DNA of 64,000 nucleotides, taken from the NCBI GenBank assembly GCA_963555705.1, contig OY743171.1, positions 23,244,852-23,308,851 on the forward strand. The letters are read 5' to 3'. The position numbers and the translations under genes are program-made. Of this stretch, positions 26,007 through 38,215 are shown in pieces. Position 1 is the stretch's first letter, and every line of letters begins with the position of its first letter. The DNA comes from Ligustrum vulgare. Lineage: Eukaryota; Streptophyta; Magnoliopsida; Lamiales; Oleaceae. The notes under the pieces were generated by a model that saw nothing but the letters and a program-made list of their open reading frames with translations, was not told the DNA's origin and made no database searches.

Positions 26007-27254
26007 CAATGAATGCTTACGCGGAGGAGGCGATCAAGAAGGGGGTGGTTAAGGGTGAAGTTTAGGGTTCAGGTGGAGATTGGATGGTGGAGAAGTTTTA
26101 CTAGTTTCATATCGCTAAACTTTGAAACTAATTATATTAGGAAGAAAATCGTGAATTTTTTTTTTTTTTTTCCCTTGGTCGCTGTAAGATCTAACGCGAT
26201 TTATCTTAAAACTAGTGTGAATTGGAAGATCTCTGGCGACGACGATGGAGAGGATGGGGATTGTTTCATTTGGTTTCTAGAGTCTTCAAATCGGGAATTT
26301 GTGGGATAAGACGTTTTGTTTCCTCATTTAGTGTAATGTGTAAGAGGCAAGGGTATATCTGATTTAGAGCCAATTATGTGTGGTCAAATCTGTCAAGTCA
26401 AAATTCCTCCACTATTCACACTATTTAACTTAGATTTCAAAACACTTTTAAATACTTTTATGGAGTTTAAATGTCTAGATATATTAAATGTAGACTTTGA
26501 TAATCCCATAAAAGTCTTGAGATATTCAATATAAATTTTACTAAACTTCTAAAAAGTCTTTAAAAATAATACATTATTCAATTAAGATTTTATAAAATCC
26601 TAAAAAATTGATCTGTATATAATTTATCAATAATTTTAATAGAAATCTATGCATAATAGACTTTGATGGACTTTTAGGTGAAAATATAGGTAGGATTTTT
26701 TGTTTCTCTACTATTTACCCTAAAAACTTTAAAAGTCTTTTCAATAATTTTCTCAGTTCTCAAGTGCCGTTGAACATATAGAGATAGTAACTTGACTCCA
26801 ACTTCAACTTCAATCCACTCTTGATCCCGTTCATCCCTACCACCTCAACATAAATGATTTATCGCTCCTAAAGTTATTTATGTCTCCTAAAACTATTTTT
26901 TTTGGTTTCTCTCTCCATTTATATTCACATTTTTGCAATGTGTCTGTATTTTGAATTTTCCAGCTATATAGAAAACGATGTTTCCTTAATTTTTTTACTT
27001 GTCAAGTGATTTTTGTTTCGTGGTTGGGGTTGCAATTGATATTGTGAGGAATAAGGTTGGAGAAATACATTTGTGATTCACTTGATACATAATTATTAGT
27101 AATCACTAATATTCACTTCGTGAAAAAATTAATTTATTAATAATCAATTTTTTAATTGAAAAGATAAAAATCTACATAAGTCATTGAAATTATATGAAGT
27201 TTTTATATAAAAGTTTACAGAAGTCTAAACAAGTTACAAAAATCCGTAAAAATT
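26007..27254. other. Intergenic, no gene recognised
   Basis: 26,007-26,310 has an open stretch rich in Arg/Trp/Phe codons and a T run (26,158-26,172), with no domain I recognise. 26,380-27,250 is AT-rich with repeated aaagtcttt and ctaaaaa words, probably decayed transposon DNA. Confidence 0.4.
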
Positions 27255-27620
27255 AGTAAAATCAAACTCCAGTTTAATAGAGATTAAAATTAAAATTTTA
27301 GTACATTTTGATAAAAAATGATAAAATATATGGTTAAAAAGTTTTGGATCATATACCCATGTTTGGTAACCATTGTTCACAACCTCATTTTTTTTTTTTC
27401 AAAATTCATTTTCAACCACATTCTACTAATAAAATAACATAGACATAAATTCATAAAGATTTCCTACTTTTTAACCACATATTTTCTAAAAATTTACTAT
27501 TACAAATCATATTATATCAAATAATTGGTCTCAAATAGATGTTATAAAATATGTTATTAAAATTAATTGTTTGACTTTAATTTAAATTTTAATCAAAATT
27601 TTAGTGATACCAAAAATCCA
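27255..27620. mobile_element. MITE family A copy split by a family-B-like MITE
   Basis: The left half (ttaatagagattaaaattaa to gttaaaaagttttggatc, 27,272-27,350) and the right half (ataaaatatgttattaaaat to attttaatcaaaattttag, 27,545-27,608) together make a family A element. They are separated by 27,352-27,530, which carries tgtttggtaac and ctttttaaccacatattt, features of the second family. Confidence 0.5.
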
Positions 27621-27639
27621 TCCATTAAAACAAAAATGT

Positions 27640-28340
27640 TAGGCTCTATTTATTAAAATTTTTGAATTTAAAAATATGTTTTTTTTATGTTTTTGAGGCA
27701 AAATATGTTGTTAAAAAATGAAGAAAGAAAAATGTGTGGAAGAAAAGTGATTTGAGAATTATGTTTTTTAAAAATATGTTTTTAAATAATTTGCAAAAGG
27801 ACGCTTAGCTATACAAGGAATTTGACAAATAATTTAACCTCTGTTCGGAGGTTAAATAAACCAAAATTTTTGGTTTATTTCGCAAATCTTGAGGTAGATG
27901 TAGGGTTAAAAATTAAAGATAGAAAATATATATGATTAAAAAGTTGTATTGAAAATTGAAGTGCTTATAAATGGTTTATAACACTCCGTTCTTTTACGTA
28001 ATAATTACAATTTATAAACAACACAATTTTTCAAACTACTTTTTAATCACACATATTTTCACTCTCCATTTTTTAACCATTGATCTACCTAGAAAATACA
28101 AAAAATTCAAAAAATAAACGACAGCTCAAGCCGCTACTTCGTAAACCATTTTCTTGAACAGAGGCTTTGGTAATACTGTTTGATTTATAAACTGATTTAT
28201 TTATGATTTTGAGGTAAAAAATAGTGATTGAAAATTGGATAAAAAAATGTGATTAAAAAGTAATTTGAAAATTGTGTAATTTATAAACTGATTTATAAAT
28301 AAAAAATAGTACAAAATATTACATTTATCAAACAGAAGCG
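27640..28340. mobile_element. Cluster of three family B MITEs
   Basis: Three adjacent palindromic AT-rich elements, about 27,640-27,810, 27,835-28,150 and 28,155-28,340. They share ttgaggtaaaaaatagtg-like, aaaatgtgattaaaaagt and tttataaactgatttata words. The outer ends carry tgtttga or caaacagaag. They sit 0.4-1.1 kb upstream of the CXIP4-like start codon. Individual boundaries are approximate. Confidence 0.5.
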
Positions 28341-28736
28341 AAATGATGAAATTGTTGATGTTGAAATAAGGTTAATATGATAAGTGAAATAAAAAAAATT
28401 GTAACGAACATGCTATATGTCGATTTTTTTGTCGGAGTATAAAAAAAAGACAAAAAAATGACGATATGACGGTCAATTGGAAAACTAATGTCGGTTACCG
28501 AGTTAACAACCGACTTACGTAAACTGTTCCTTGTTTTCATTATAGATTTTAGATATGCTATTCTTAAATCTTTAAAGTCCTAATTTCGGGTTACCATTCT
28601 AGTTTCAGATCCACTATTGAAAACCCTACCTTTTGTTATTTTCTATAATTTCTCCTCCCTGGTATAGTATAGTTTCAATTTCGATTACTCTGGTTAAAAA
28701 CTCGAATTTTCCAGGATTTTCTGGGTTATATATTGA

Positions 28737-29720
<984 letters not shown>

Positions 29721-31719
29721 TAGGAAGATTGGGTTCTGTCGGAGCCTCGGAGCTGATGTAGCACGATCGTTTTTTTGCAGCTTATTATGCAATATCATGT
29801 ATTGGCTACTCGGGTTCTTGAATCTGCTTGGTGAGAATTCTGATGGAAAGGCGTGCACTTTACAGGGATCTATTTTCATTAAGCTTTGAATTATGTTGTT
29901 TTATCGTATTAGCTGTGGTTTAACTACATCTATTGTATTATGTTGTAAGAATTTTTTATCTGAGATATAGTACCGTTGCATCCTTGATGAATATTGCATT
30001 GGTGATTAATTATGTATAGATTACTTGATATGAATATGAATTACATAACACTATTTAAATTTGCTTTGTTCACTATACCGCTAGATGTCTCAGTTTTTTT
30101 ATATTTTACCTCATCATTGAGCTTGAGTTAGTGTAGTTGAAATGATGTTGGTTCTACTTGTCCTCTGGTAGGCCTTTTTGTGGGATGACTGAGGAGAATT
30201 AACTGAATGATATGCACCTTAGTACCTTACAAACTGGAGCTAGCACAAACATGACTTGAAGTGATGAAGATGATAAATATGGGACCTATTTGAGAATTAC
30301 TTAACATCTTAGCTGTTGGATTCATCTGGCATTGAAATAGTGTTATCTATAGCAGTCACAGGCTTAACATCTTTTGACTAGTATTTGTGTTAATGGACCT
30401 ATTTTAAAGAATGTAGCATCTTAGCTGTTGCTTTGAGATATTGTTATCTGTAGCAGTCACAATTTTTGAAATTTTTTTAGCTAGAATTCATTGGGGAATG
30501 ATGATGTATAGCATCTTAGCTGGCTTGGAAATAGTGATGTCTAATTGTCTTATAGCAGTCATGGGCAATCCCATATGGTTCCTCCTGAATAAAATTTCCT
30601 AATATTTTAATAAAATTTAATATTGTTATTTTTGTTGGCCTTTGAGTTGAGAGATGATGGATGGGTTGGGTTGGGTTGGGTTGGATTTCCTTGTCTAGTT
30701 CTTCGTTCAGGTTTTAGTCACACTTCAGATTCCCCCTCGTTGCATGCCCACCCATGCTAAAAGATACAGTTCTTTTATTTCCAGGGTAGAGTGGGACGGA
30801 TGTTGGTTTCTTGAAGTCCAGGGACTTCACGCGATGACACCATACCAATTCTCCTAGAGTAATTTTAGGGAAATAGTTTTTGAAAACATTTTTAAGTGAC
30901 ATTGTAACATGTTACATATTCATTGGGTGGTGAAAATAACTATCTCATTACTTACTTTTTAACAATCTCATAAATGTGCACCATGTCATAATGTCACTTA
31001 AAAATGTCTCCAAAAAATATGTTTCCAGAATTATTGATTCTCTTAGGGTGACCTCCTTTTCCCATTTCTTGATTGTTTATCAATCCTTACAATCTTCTGT
31101 TCTTACTTATTGATTGCGCATCTTTTCTTTGAAGTATGATTGTTTTTGTACTCAACTTAGGACATTGTATTTAGCAAGTGCCTTGATTTCTCTGGCTTTT
31201 TTTAGATGGCAGTCCACTTTTGTAGTATCCTTGAGTTGTAGGAAAGCATATACGCCTTTCAATGTACATTCTGCTGTTCATGGAAGACTTGAATTTTTTC
31301 TTTTTCTTGGTGGAGAAAATCAATCGTTTACTTCAACGCGCTGTTTTTTATCGAAAAAAATTAAGGGCTTCTCATTCTTGAATTCTCCTGACTTATAACC
31401 TTCCTCGTCAAATCTTCTTGGTCCTATAGTATCACAGCGTTTTTCTTATGAGACTACGCTGCACGTCTTATATACAATATAAGTGATATGCATAATTTTT
31501 TTGAAATATCAATACTATTTTAGTTGATGCAATTGATATTGTTAAATGAAGAATTAAAATTGTTAAAAAAAAATTACAATGTGAAAATGTTAAATAACTG
31601 AAATGTAAAGTCTTTATTAAAATAATATTTTTTTATACAATATTTCACAATTTCTTTTATTTTTATTTTCTACTTTTATCAATATTCTTATTGCTTGTAT
31701 TTAAAATCCGTGAGAAAAT
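29721..31719. other. CXIP4 3' region and intergenic DNA
   Basis: The 3' UTR probably occupies the first 200-300 bp (aataa-like signals are scattered and I cannot fix a cleavage site). 30,302-30,560 contains three degenerate tandem units. 30,660-30,685 is a short (TTGGG) run. The rest, to 31,719, shows no gene that I can support. Confidence 0.4.
30302..30560 (+). repeat. Degenerate tandem repeat, about 100-110 bp unit, three copies
   Basis: The pair of words acatcttagctgttgg and atagcagtcacaggc recurs at 30,302, 30,412 and 30,508, each time with a ttgttatct-like word between. No coding potential. Confidence 0.55.
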
Positions 31720-31985
31720 ACTGAATATAGTTTTGGGAAAAGTATATAATTACAAACTTAAATTAACAAATTTAGGAAGGTGTTAATTAGTAATTAATAA
31801 ATATAATATTGTATAATATAAAAATAATTATCAATTATATATTATATATTAAATTAAAATAATATAATATTTAAATAAAAAATCATCAAACAATAACTTG
31901 TGTCCGTCCATCACAGCTCCCCACCCACACCACCCCACCCACCCCACCCCACCCCGACACTACCCCACCCACCCCCACAAAAATA
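31720..31985. repeat. AT-rich tract joined to C-rich (CCCACCCCACC) tract
   Basis: An AT-rich tract (31,720-31,895) is followed by a C-rich tract (31,915-31,978). The same order, with similar words, occurs at 44,690-44,950, so one repeat family flanks the 12 kb gypsy block on both sides. Confidence 0.5.
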
Positions 31986-32058
31986 AGGTTTTTTGGGAAA
32001 AAATTCATAACTACAACACTTAAGGCTTTGTTCGGCAAAAGGAATCAAAAATTTTGTT

Positions 32059-32270
32059 GATTTCGGGTCCAAAGAAAGGTACAGTGATCCACCAGCGAAG
32101 GCCCAATAGTGGCCCAACAAACCCTGACCCCCCGCTAAAGGCCTAGACATACCACCTCGGCATTCATCCCAAGGTGATATTCTAGGCCTTTAGCGGGGGG
32201 GTCAGGGTCTGTTGGGCCACTATTGGGCCTTCGCTGGTGAATCACTGTACCTTTCTTTGGGTCCGGAATC
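32059..32270. repeat. Near-perfect palindrome, about 100-bp arms, 11-bp spacer
   Basis: The left arm 32,059-32,159 and right arm 32,171-32,270 are reverse complements with few mismatches (e.g. ctaaaggcctaga against tctaggcctttag; gcccaatagtggccc against gggccactattgggc). The DNA could extrude a cruciform and the RNA would form a long hairpin. It may be the inverted junction of two copies of one element. Confidence 0.85.
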
Positions 32271-32282
32271 AACACTAGTCCC

Positions 32283-32425
32283 TCAAATCCGAAGGGATCA
32301 TTCATGGTCGTGTAGGATTTGCTATGATTTTATAGCTCAAATCCGAGGGGATCATTCATGGTCGTGTAGGATTTGCTATGATTTTATAGCTCAAATCCGA
32401 GGGGATCGTTTATGATCGTGTGTGA
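32283..32425 (+). repeat. 54-bp tandem repeat, 2.6 copies
   Basis: Units start with tcaaatccga at 32,283, 32,337 and 32,391, an exact period of 54. The first two contain gatcattcatggtcgtgtag; the third is degenerate and cut short. Because 54 is a multiple of three, an 18-residue peptide repeat appears in translation, but this is not good evidence of coding. Confidence 0.8.
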
Positions 32426-32752
32426 TGAAATTCCTTACGCAAGGTTCGGATCCATACTATAGCCGACCTTCCGCCTCAGATTTTCACTCCCTGACGGCCA
32501 GGATCGTACTAGCGCGTTTCCTAGGCGGTGCATTCAATTCGGATGGGCTATTGGTATTTATTTCCAAGAAATATATGCATGAAATGGGAGGGGGTAACAT
32601 TTCACGGCGCGTGGCATTCACCGTGGTAGCTGAACGGTTTTGTCCCTCCCTCTGACGGCTGGCGCTTTGATTAGCCCATTCTCCAAGGAGCATGGGTTAC
32701 CCATATTAATCATGCGGTTCACGAAAATCAAGGAATTTAGATTGTTGGGATT

Positions 32753-33063
32753 CCTATAAATCCTTCTTCATTTCGTTATTCCCCCCTTTTACCATTTTCT
32801 AAGAGTCTTTTGCAGCAGTACCTTGGCGAAAGCTTGCTCCGTTTCTTTCTTTCCTGCAAGTTTCAAGTCTTTTCCTCAAGGGCTTTCTACCCAGCGTCTG
32901 TCTTTAACATTCCACAGTTTTTCTTGGCGAATCCTTCGTTCCAGTGCACAATTTCAAGCATTCGCCATCTGAAGGTAAACCTCTTGGTCTCTGTATACAT
33001 GAAACTTTTCTATTTTTAGTTTCTCATTGTGGGTTTGAAAATTTTGTTTTTTTTGTTTTTTTG

Positions 33064-33094
<31 letters not shown>

Positions 33095-33159
33095 ACCTTG
33101 TTTTTCTTTCTTTGAGTCTCGTCCACCTTTAAAACAAAACAACAAAAAAAAAAGAAAAA
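32753..33159 (+). promoter_or_regulatory. Promoter and leader of the plus-strand Tat antisense gene
   Basis: A TATA box (cctataaatcc, 32,753-32,763) is followed by a pyrimidine-rich leader and a good splice donor (gaag|gtaaac, 32,975). A long T run (about 33,050-33,092) and a candidate acceptor (ctttgag, 33,116) precede the ATG at 33,160. The gene therefore seems to have its own promoter and a leader intron instead of using the element's LTR promoter on the other strand. The acceptor is a guess among several AGs. Confidence 0.5.
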
Positions 33160-34328
33160 ATGGAAAGAGTTGGGGGAACGGGTTCACAGGAAATGTTAGC
33201 GATAGCGATTCCCATCAGAGGTTTCTGCCCCATCTCTTTATCGGTTTTTAATTCCCGTTTCTTTAGGGAGCAGATTAAGAGGAGGAATAGGAAAACTAGC
33301 GGTATAATTTATTTGAGTGATTCTGACAGTGAAGAAGAGAGAAACCAGAACTACATGGCTCATCTGTCGTCCGAAGAGGAATCTACACTAAAAGAACTTC
33401 GAAGCAAACGCGATAGAGACATGGGGAGAGAAGGAGCAACGGGTTCATTTTCTGGCCCACAAGATCTTGATTTGGGCAACAGGGCCCCCTTCCGGGCGCA
33501 TAGAGAGGAGTTGGGGCTCTCAGAAGAGGAAATAGCCCAGGTCGAAAGTTGGGTGGACCTGGTAAATAATCAGGATATCATGTGGACCCCGATCCAAACC
33601 CAGATTCGTGGGAGAGCAGCGAGGTTGCTACCGAAATTCGAGGAGTTGATTTGGATTGTGCCTCGGCGAAGTTCAGGATGCCAGAAAGGGCCCGTTTAGT
33701 GCATCCTACACCTTCCTGCCGACCATGCAATCCTCCTCCAGGCCAAGCGGCTATATGTTACGACGCTTTATCCTATAGGATGAGGTTACCCCTGCATCCA
33801 TTCTTCAGAGCATTGCTTAGGAGTTATAACCTGTGTCCCTACCAGCTGGCTCCCAATTTCTGGACTCCAGCAGTGGGTACTTGGCTGGTATGGCAAGAGG
33901 TCAACCCTGACCATCCCATTCCGCTGTACATCATTCATACCCTCTACACCTTGAAGAAATCAGTTAGAAGGGAAAGGGATGTGAGGCCAGACGTCAAGGA
34001 TTGGTATTACTTGTCTCCTAGGGGGTCGTATCCTCCAGTTATCACTGGTCATCCCACCTCAATAAAGAACTGGAGGAACCAGTGGTTCTGGGTTGCAGGG
34101 GAGTGGCAAAGCTCTCCTGTGGACCCTTGTCCGGAAATTTCTGTTCTCCGAACCCTTTCCGTTCCTAGTGAGTCTTGCGTTTGCTTTAGTGTCCTTAAGT
34201 GTCATGTGTCGCTTGTTTTCATTTCCCACTCACCTTCTTTGGCTGGTTCTTAACATGTTTCTGATTTGTGACAGGGGACACTTTTGCCCGCCTACTCCCT
34301 GACGTGGATTTAGCGGTCGTGAGGCGTC
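33160..34328 (+). pseudogene. Tat-element antisense ORF, 5' exons (Transposase_28-like)
   Basis: The coding part of an extra gene known in plant Tat-lineage gypsy elements. The second exon carries a conserved segment (YRMRLPLHPFF, LCPYQLAPNFW, WLVWQEV) like Pfam PF04195, Putative gypsy type transposon; its biochemical role is unknown. The first part (33,160 on) is an acidic/Ser region. Near 33,570 the reading frame shifts by one base, so the gene is broken there. A donor at 34,168 (CCTA|GTGAGT) and an acceptor at 34,273-34,274 (TGACAG) define a 107-bp intron that preserves the frame into a short exon (34,275-34,328). That exon is cut by a retroelement insertion, and the gene resumes at 40,035. 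Confidence 0.7.
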
Positions 34329-34982
34329 TGTTCGCTTTTCAATTTTTACGTGCAATTTTAAATTTCACGTAATATTCTCGTGAATGTTATTATAAATTAT
34401 AATTTTATGATCTTTAATGTCTTTTATTGGATTTATGTTGCAATGGAAGGACTTGGACGCCGTCTCGATTAATGTACCAATTTGAAAGATTTTAAATTGA
34501 TTATTTTAAATTATTTACGTACAATTCTATGTGATTAATTGTTTCATTGCCTAAGCATGTTATTTTCTATTTTATTATGCCAATTTGAAATTTGAGGGAA
34601 AAGTTTAGTGTCAGACGAGGGTAAATAGAACTTATTGACTTACTTAAACGAAAGAGGAGAATTGAGGGACTAAGTTGCAAATTTCATAAAAAAAAAAAAA
34701 AAACCTAACCTAATCCTCACACGCTCGCTCTCGGTCTCTCTTCCTCATCCATCGCTCTCTCTCTCGTTTCCGCCTCCCTCTTCTTCCCTCGGCCTCGCTC
34801 TCCCTCTCCCCGCTCGCGCACCGCCGACCGCCGGTCATCACCACCGCCGACAGTAAGTCCCCTCCCCTTTTTCCCCTTTTCTCTTCACGACACACACCCA
34901 CACACACCCGCGAACCGCACATACACACACACACGGTTTCGCACAATTCCACGCACACACACATCCATAATTCGATATACAC

Positions 34983-34985
<3 letters not shown>

Positions 34986-35050
<65 letters not shown>
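34986..35050. repeat. (TA)n microsatellite
   Basis: About 65 bp of pure alternating TA inside the LTR, likely to vary in length between individuals. Confidence 0.95.
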
Positions 35051-35052
<2 letters not shown>

Positions 35053-36199
35053 TATGTAGATAACGTATGTATACACCTTATATGTATAAAATTCTGATTT
35101 TTACAGTAATTTCAGATTTATGGGTTGAATTTTCAGATTTTCAATTCTTATTGATTTTCGAATTTTAGCATAAATTAAGGAGTTGGGATGTTAGGTGTGT
35201 GAGTATTGATGTATGGGAATGTGTATATTATTATGTATGTATAGGTATATGTAAATATATAAAAATTGGATTTTTATGTGGGCACATGTATAAATTCAGA
35301 TTTTAGTTTGTAGATAAATTTTCTAATGTCAAAAAATGTTAGTTTCATTTTTGAGCTAGAAAGGGGTATAAATATAAATTCAATTGTGTTAGTTAATTGT
35401 TTAGTTTATACGCTGATTTATAAATAAGTAAATTCCAAAGTTAGATTTTGGTATGAGATTTGAGTAAATGTATTTAGACAGGTTTGAATCAAATTGTGAG
35501 TCACAGAATTTTTTAACCTCAATTGTGGATTTCAAATTTTGGATAATGTGCGTGGGTGAAGTTTCAAGTTTCTAAATCCGTAAGTTATGTCTTTTAAATT
35601 AGTACTACTAGTTAAGTTGAAGCATAATGGTAATCTTTGAAATATTAAGGGACTCTATGAATGTTTTTATTAATTTTCACTCAGTTATGATTTTTGAATT
35701 TGAATTAGTTAATTTCAATTACGGGGGTTAATGCTAATAAAAGTATATTTTATTTAATGAATGAATATAACTAGGATTGTTGGTACATTGACGACACGGG
35801 CAGTCAAGGCTCCTCCACTTGCAAATCAAGAAAACGGTAAATATTAAGGACGTCAGGTAAGTAAACTTCCCCCTATTTTCATCAAAGTTGAATGTAAATG
35901 TGAATGTTATGTGTAAATGACTGTCTTGCAACTTAATTGCTTTGATGAATTTCATTTACTTTGTGAAAGTATATGTTATTATGAAGAATGTTCAAGCATG
36001 CACATTATCATGTCATTGCATCATCAAGCATGCATTGGCATCGAAATTGGGAAGTGAAATGTTTTTAAATGAAAGAAATGTGTCAAGGTGCAAGTTTGTT
36101 CAAAAGTTATGTATCCCAAGTTTTTAAAGAAAGAATGGGTGTACTTCTAGTTCATGAAAGTTGTGAGTGGGAAATGGGGCGCGGGGGACCGGCGTACCC

Positions 36200-36300
36200 G
36201 AATTAAGTCGCTTTGCGACGGAATGTTCAACCGTTTACGGTGGACTGTTAAACCGCTTTGCGGTGGGAAAATGAATGTTAAACCGCTTTGCGGTGGAAAT
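36200..36300. repeat. Hairpin minisatellite (ccgctttgcggtgg)
   Basis: Four imperfect units, each a small palindrome: tcgctttgcgacgg (36,208), ccgtttacggtgg (36,231), ccgctttgcggtgg (36,252) and ccgctttgcggtgg (36,282), separated by gttaaa-containing spacers. Confidence 0.75.
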
Positions 36301-37097
36301 GCGCATGTTAATCTGGTTCCAAATAAATAATTGCCCACTGTATTCTGATTGACTAGAAGTTACACCAAGTGAGCTCATGATGGAAATGAAGTGGAAGTTT
36401 TGAAATGTTAAGTGAAAGTTTGAAATGTTTGAATGTTCTGAAAAGTAAAGTAAATGGGGATACATACATGGAATTTTAAAGCATTCATGTCATAAGCATG
36501 CATTCATGCATACAGTTTACTTACTGAGCTTTAGCTCACCCCAATCCCTCCCCATATTTCAGGTGATGAAAGTTAGATGATCAGAGGAGAACACTTGGCG
36601 GCTGACTCCGACAGTACCCATCGTCGCCTTAATTAATAAAGTTAAATTTATTCAAGTTATTCTTAGTTAAATTAGAATTTATTTAAGTTCTAAGTAATTA
36701 TTTGTTAATTCAATTATTTTGATAATTGTCTCGGTTGAAATTAGTTTAAATAAGTTATGCTATTTCCCTGTGATTAGTTTTTATCATGTTTTCATGAGTT
36801 TATAAATTTATACTTCAAGTTATTTTGTTGAGGAGTTTGGGAAATGCATGAATTGGTTTTGGCGATGATGAATGTGATTGTGATGTGATTGATGTTTAAA
36901 TTTTTAAAATGGTTTTGATGTCCCTCTACAGGTTGGCTATGTCCAATTTATAGAGGAGACTCTGCCGAAATTTCGGTAAAATTTTATAGTAGATAAATGA
37001 ACATTTTAATTGTGTAAACGATTTAATTCCGCATTTAATGTGAATGGAAGTTAACACGCCTAGGTTTTAGACTCTTTAACTTGGGGCGTTACATTTT

Positions 37098-37110
37098 TGG
37101 TATCAGAGCT
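37098..37110 (+). other. Primer binding site (initiator Met tRNA)
   Basis: tggtatcagagct lies four bases after the LTR end at 37,093 and is complementary to the 3' end of plant initiator Met tRNA. It fixes the orientation of the element as plus. Confidence 0.85.
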
Positions 37111-37149
37111 AAGAGTTTTAAAAGCGATTCTGTAGACTTTTAAAATTTA

Positions 37150-38215
37150 TTTGAAAATGGTTCGGGTACTGAGTCACGCCTCAAGTGCTTCTCCCTCGAT
37201 CATCTGGTAAGTTAATTTTTGTTTAAATTATGAAATGTTAATTGATATGACAATTATTTCAAATTCTTGCATGTTAATGTGTAATGTCGAAAAGTGAAAG
37301 GTTAAGAATGTTGTCAGTGATTATGACGAGTATATCTTGGTTATGTAAATGAGGAAGTGAGAAAGTAATGGTTATTAAAACTTTGGGTGCCGTTTATTAG
37401 ATCTTTTTGTGAAATAAGAAATGGAGATGAATGGTATATCGGATCGAGAGTATACAATGTCCAAACGAGAAGTTGAGAAGTCATCGAACTTAGTATTAAG
37501 CACTTATCGTGTTTGATCTCGGGACTACCCACTCATTTGATAGTCCAACAGTTATAGGAAAATTGATTTACCCATCTCAGTAGCTGGAGACCAAGTTTAT
37601 ATTGTCAACGCCATTTGAAGAATTGTTGAACTAAAGTTATGTATTGAGAAATGTCCCAATCATGGTGAATGGGAAGGAGTAGATGATGGATTTCATAACA
37701 CTGAATACCCACAAACTTGATGTCATACTAGGAATGGAATGATTATTATAGTATAAGGTTTCAATCACTGGCTACGTTAAGGTGGTATTTAAACCTTCAA
37801 ATGAAACCCTTTTCGCTTTTTTGAAGTAAAGGTGAAACTTTCTATTTCGATATTATCAGTGATGAAGGCTCGTCAATTGATGAATAAGAGTTATTAAGCC
37901 TACCTGGTTGCAATAATTGAAGTGTTTAAGGTGAATACTTCTCTCGAACAAATTTCTGTTATTCGAGAATGACTAAAGATGTTCTCAGAAGATTTTTGTG
38001 ATTTATCGCCTAAAGGAGAAATTGAATTCGTCATCGATTAAGTGCGCAACTCTAGTATCCAAGGTATAATATCGGATGGCCCCTTCGTAACTTAAAAGAG
38101 CTCAAAGTGCAACTATAGAATCTCATGGACAAAGGTTTTGTTCGACCTAGCTTTTTTGCCATGGGGTGCTCAGGAGCTATACACGAAGAAGAAATATGGT
38201 TTTATGAGATTTTGC
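37150..38215 (+). pseudogene. Gypsy gag start, protease and reverse-transcriptase remnants
   Basis: A possible gag ATG lies at 37,157. At 37,700-37,740 a DVILGMEWL-like reading marks the end of the aspartic protease. At 37,980-38,170 readings like FSEDFCDLSPKGEIEFVID and PWGA mark the protease-RT linker and the first RT motif. Stops and frameshifts are frequent. After PWGA (about 38,170) similarity ends; the YxDD, RNase H and integrase regions are not recognisable in 38,216-39,691. Confidence 0.65.

Larger units (their letters stand above)
34329..37093 (+). repeat. 5' LTR of the Tekay-like element
   Basis: Contains a pyrimidine-rich segment (34,730-34,880), a (TA)n microsatellite (34,986-35,050), a hairpin minisatellite (36,200-36,300) and tactgagctttagctcac (36,523), a word typical of this LTR type. 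Its right end is certain because the PBS follows; its left end is inferred. Confidence 0.6.

Noticed and set aside
26013..26309. 98-codon plus-strand ORF
   Set aside because: No recognisable domain, a poly-Phe run from a T tract, and no promoter or splice support.
30660..30690. Possible interstitial telomere (TTGGG repeats)
   Set aside because: Plant telomeric repeat is TTTAGGG; this is a short TTGGG run only.
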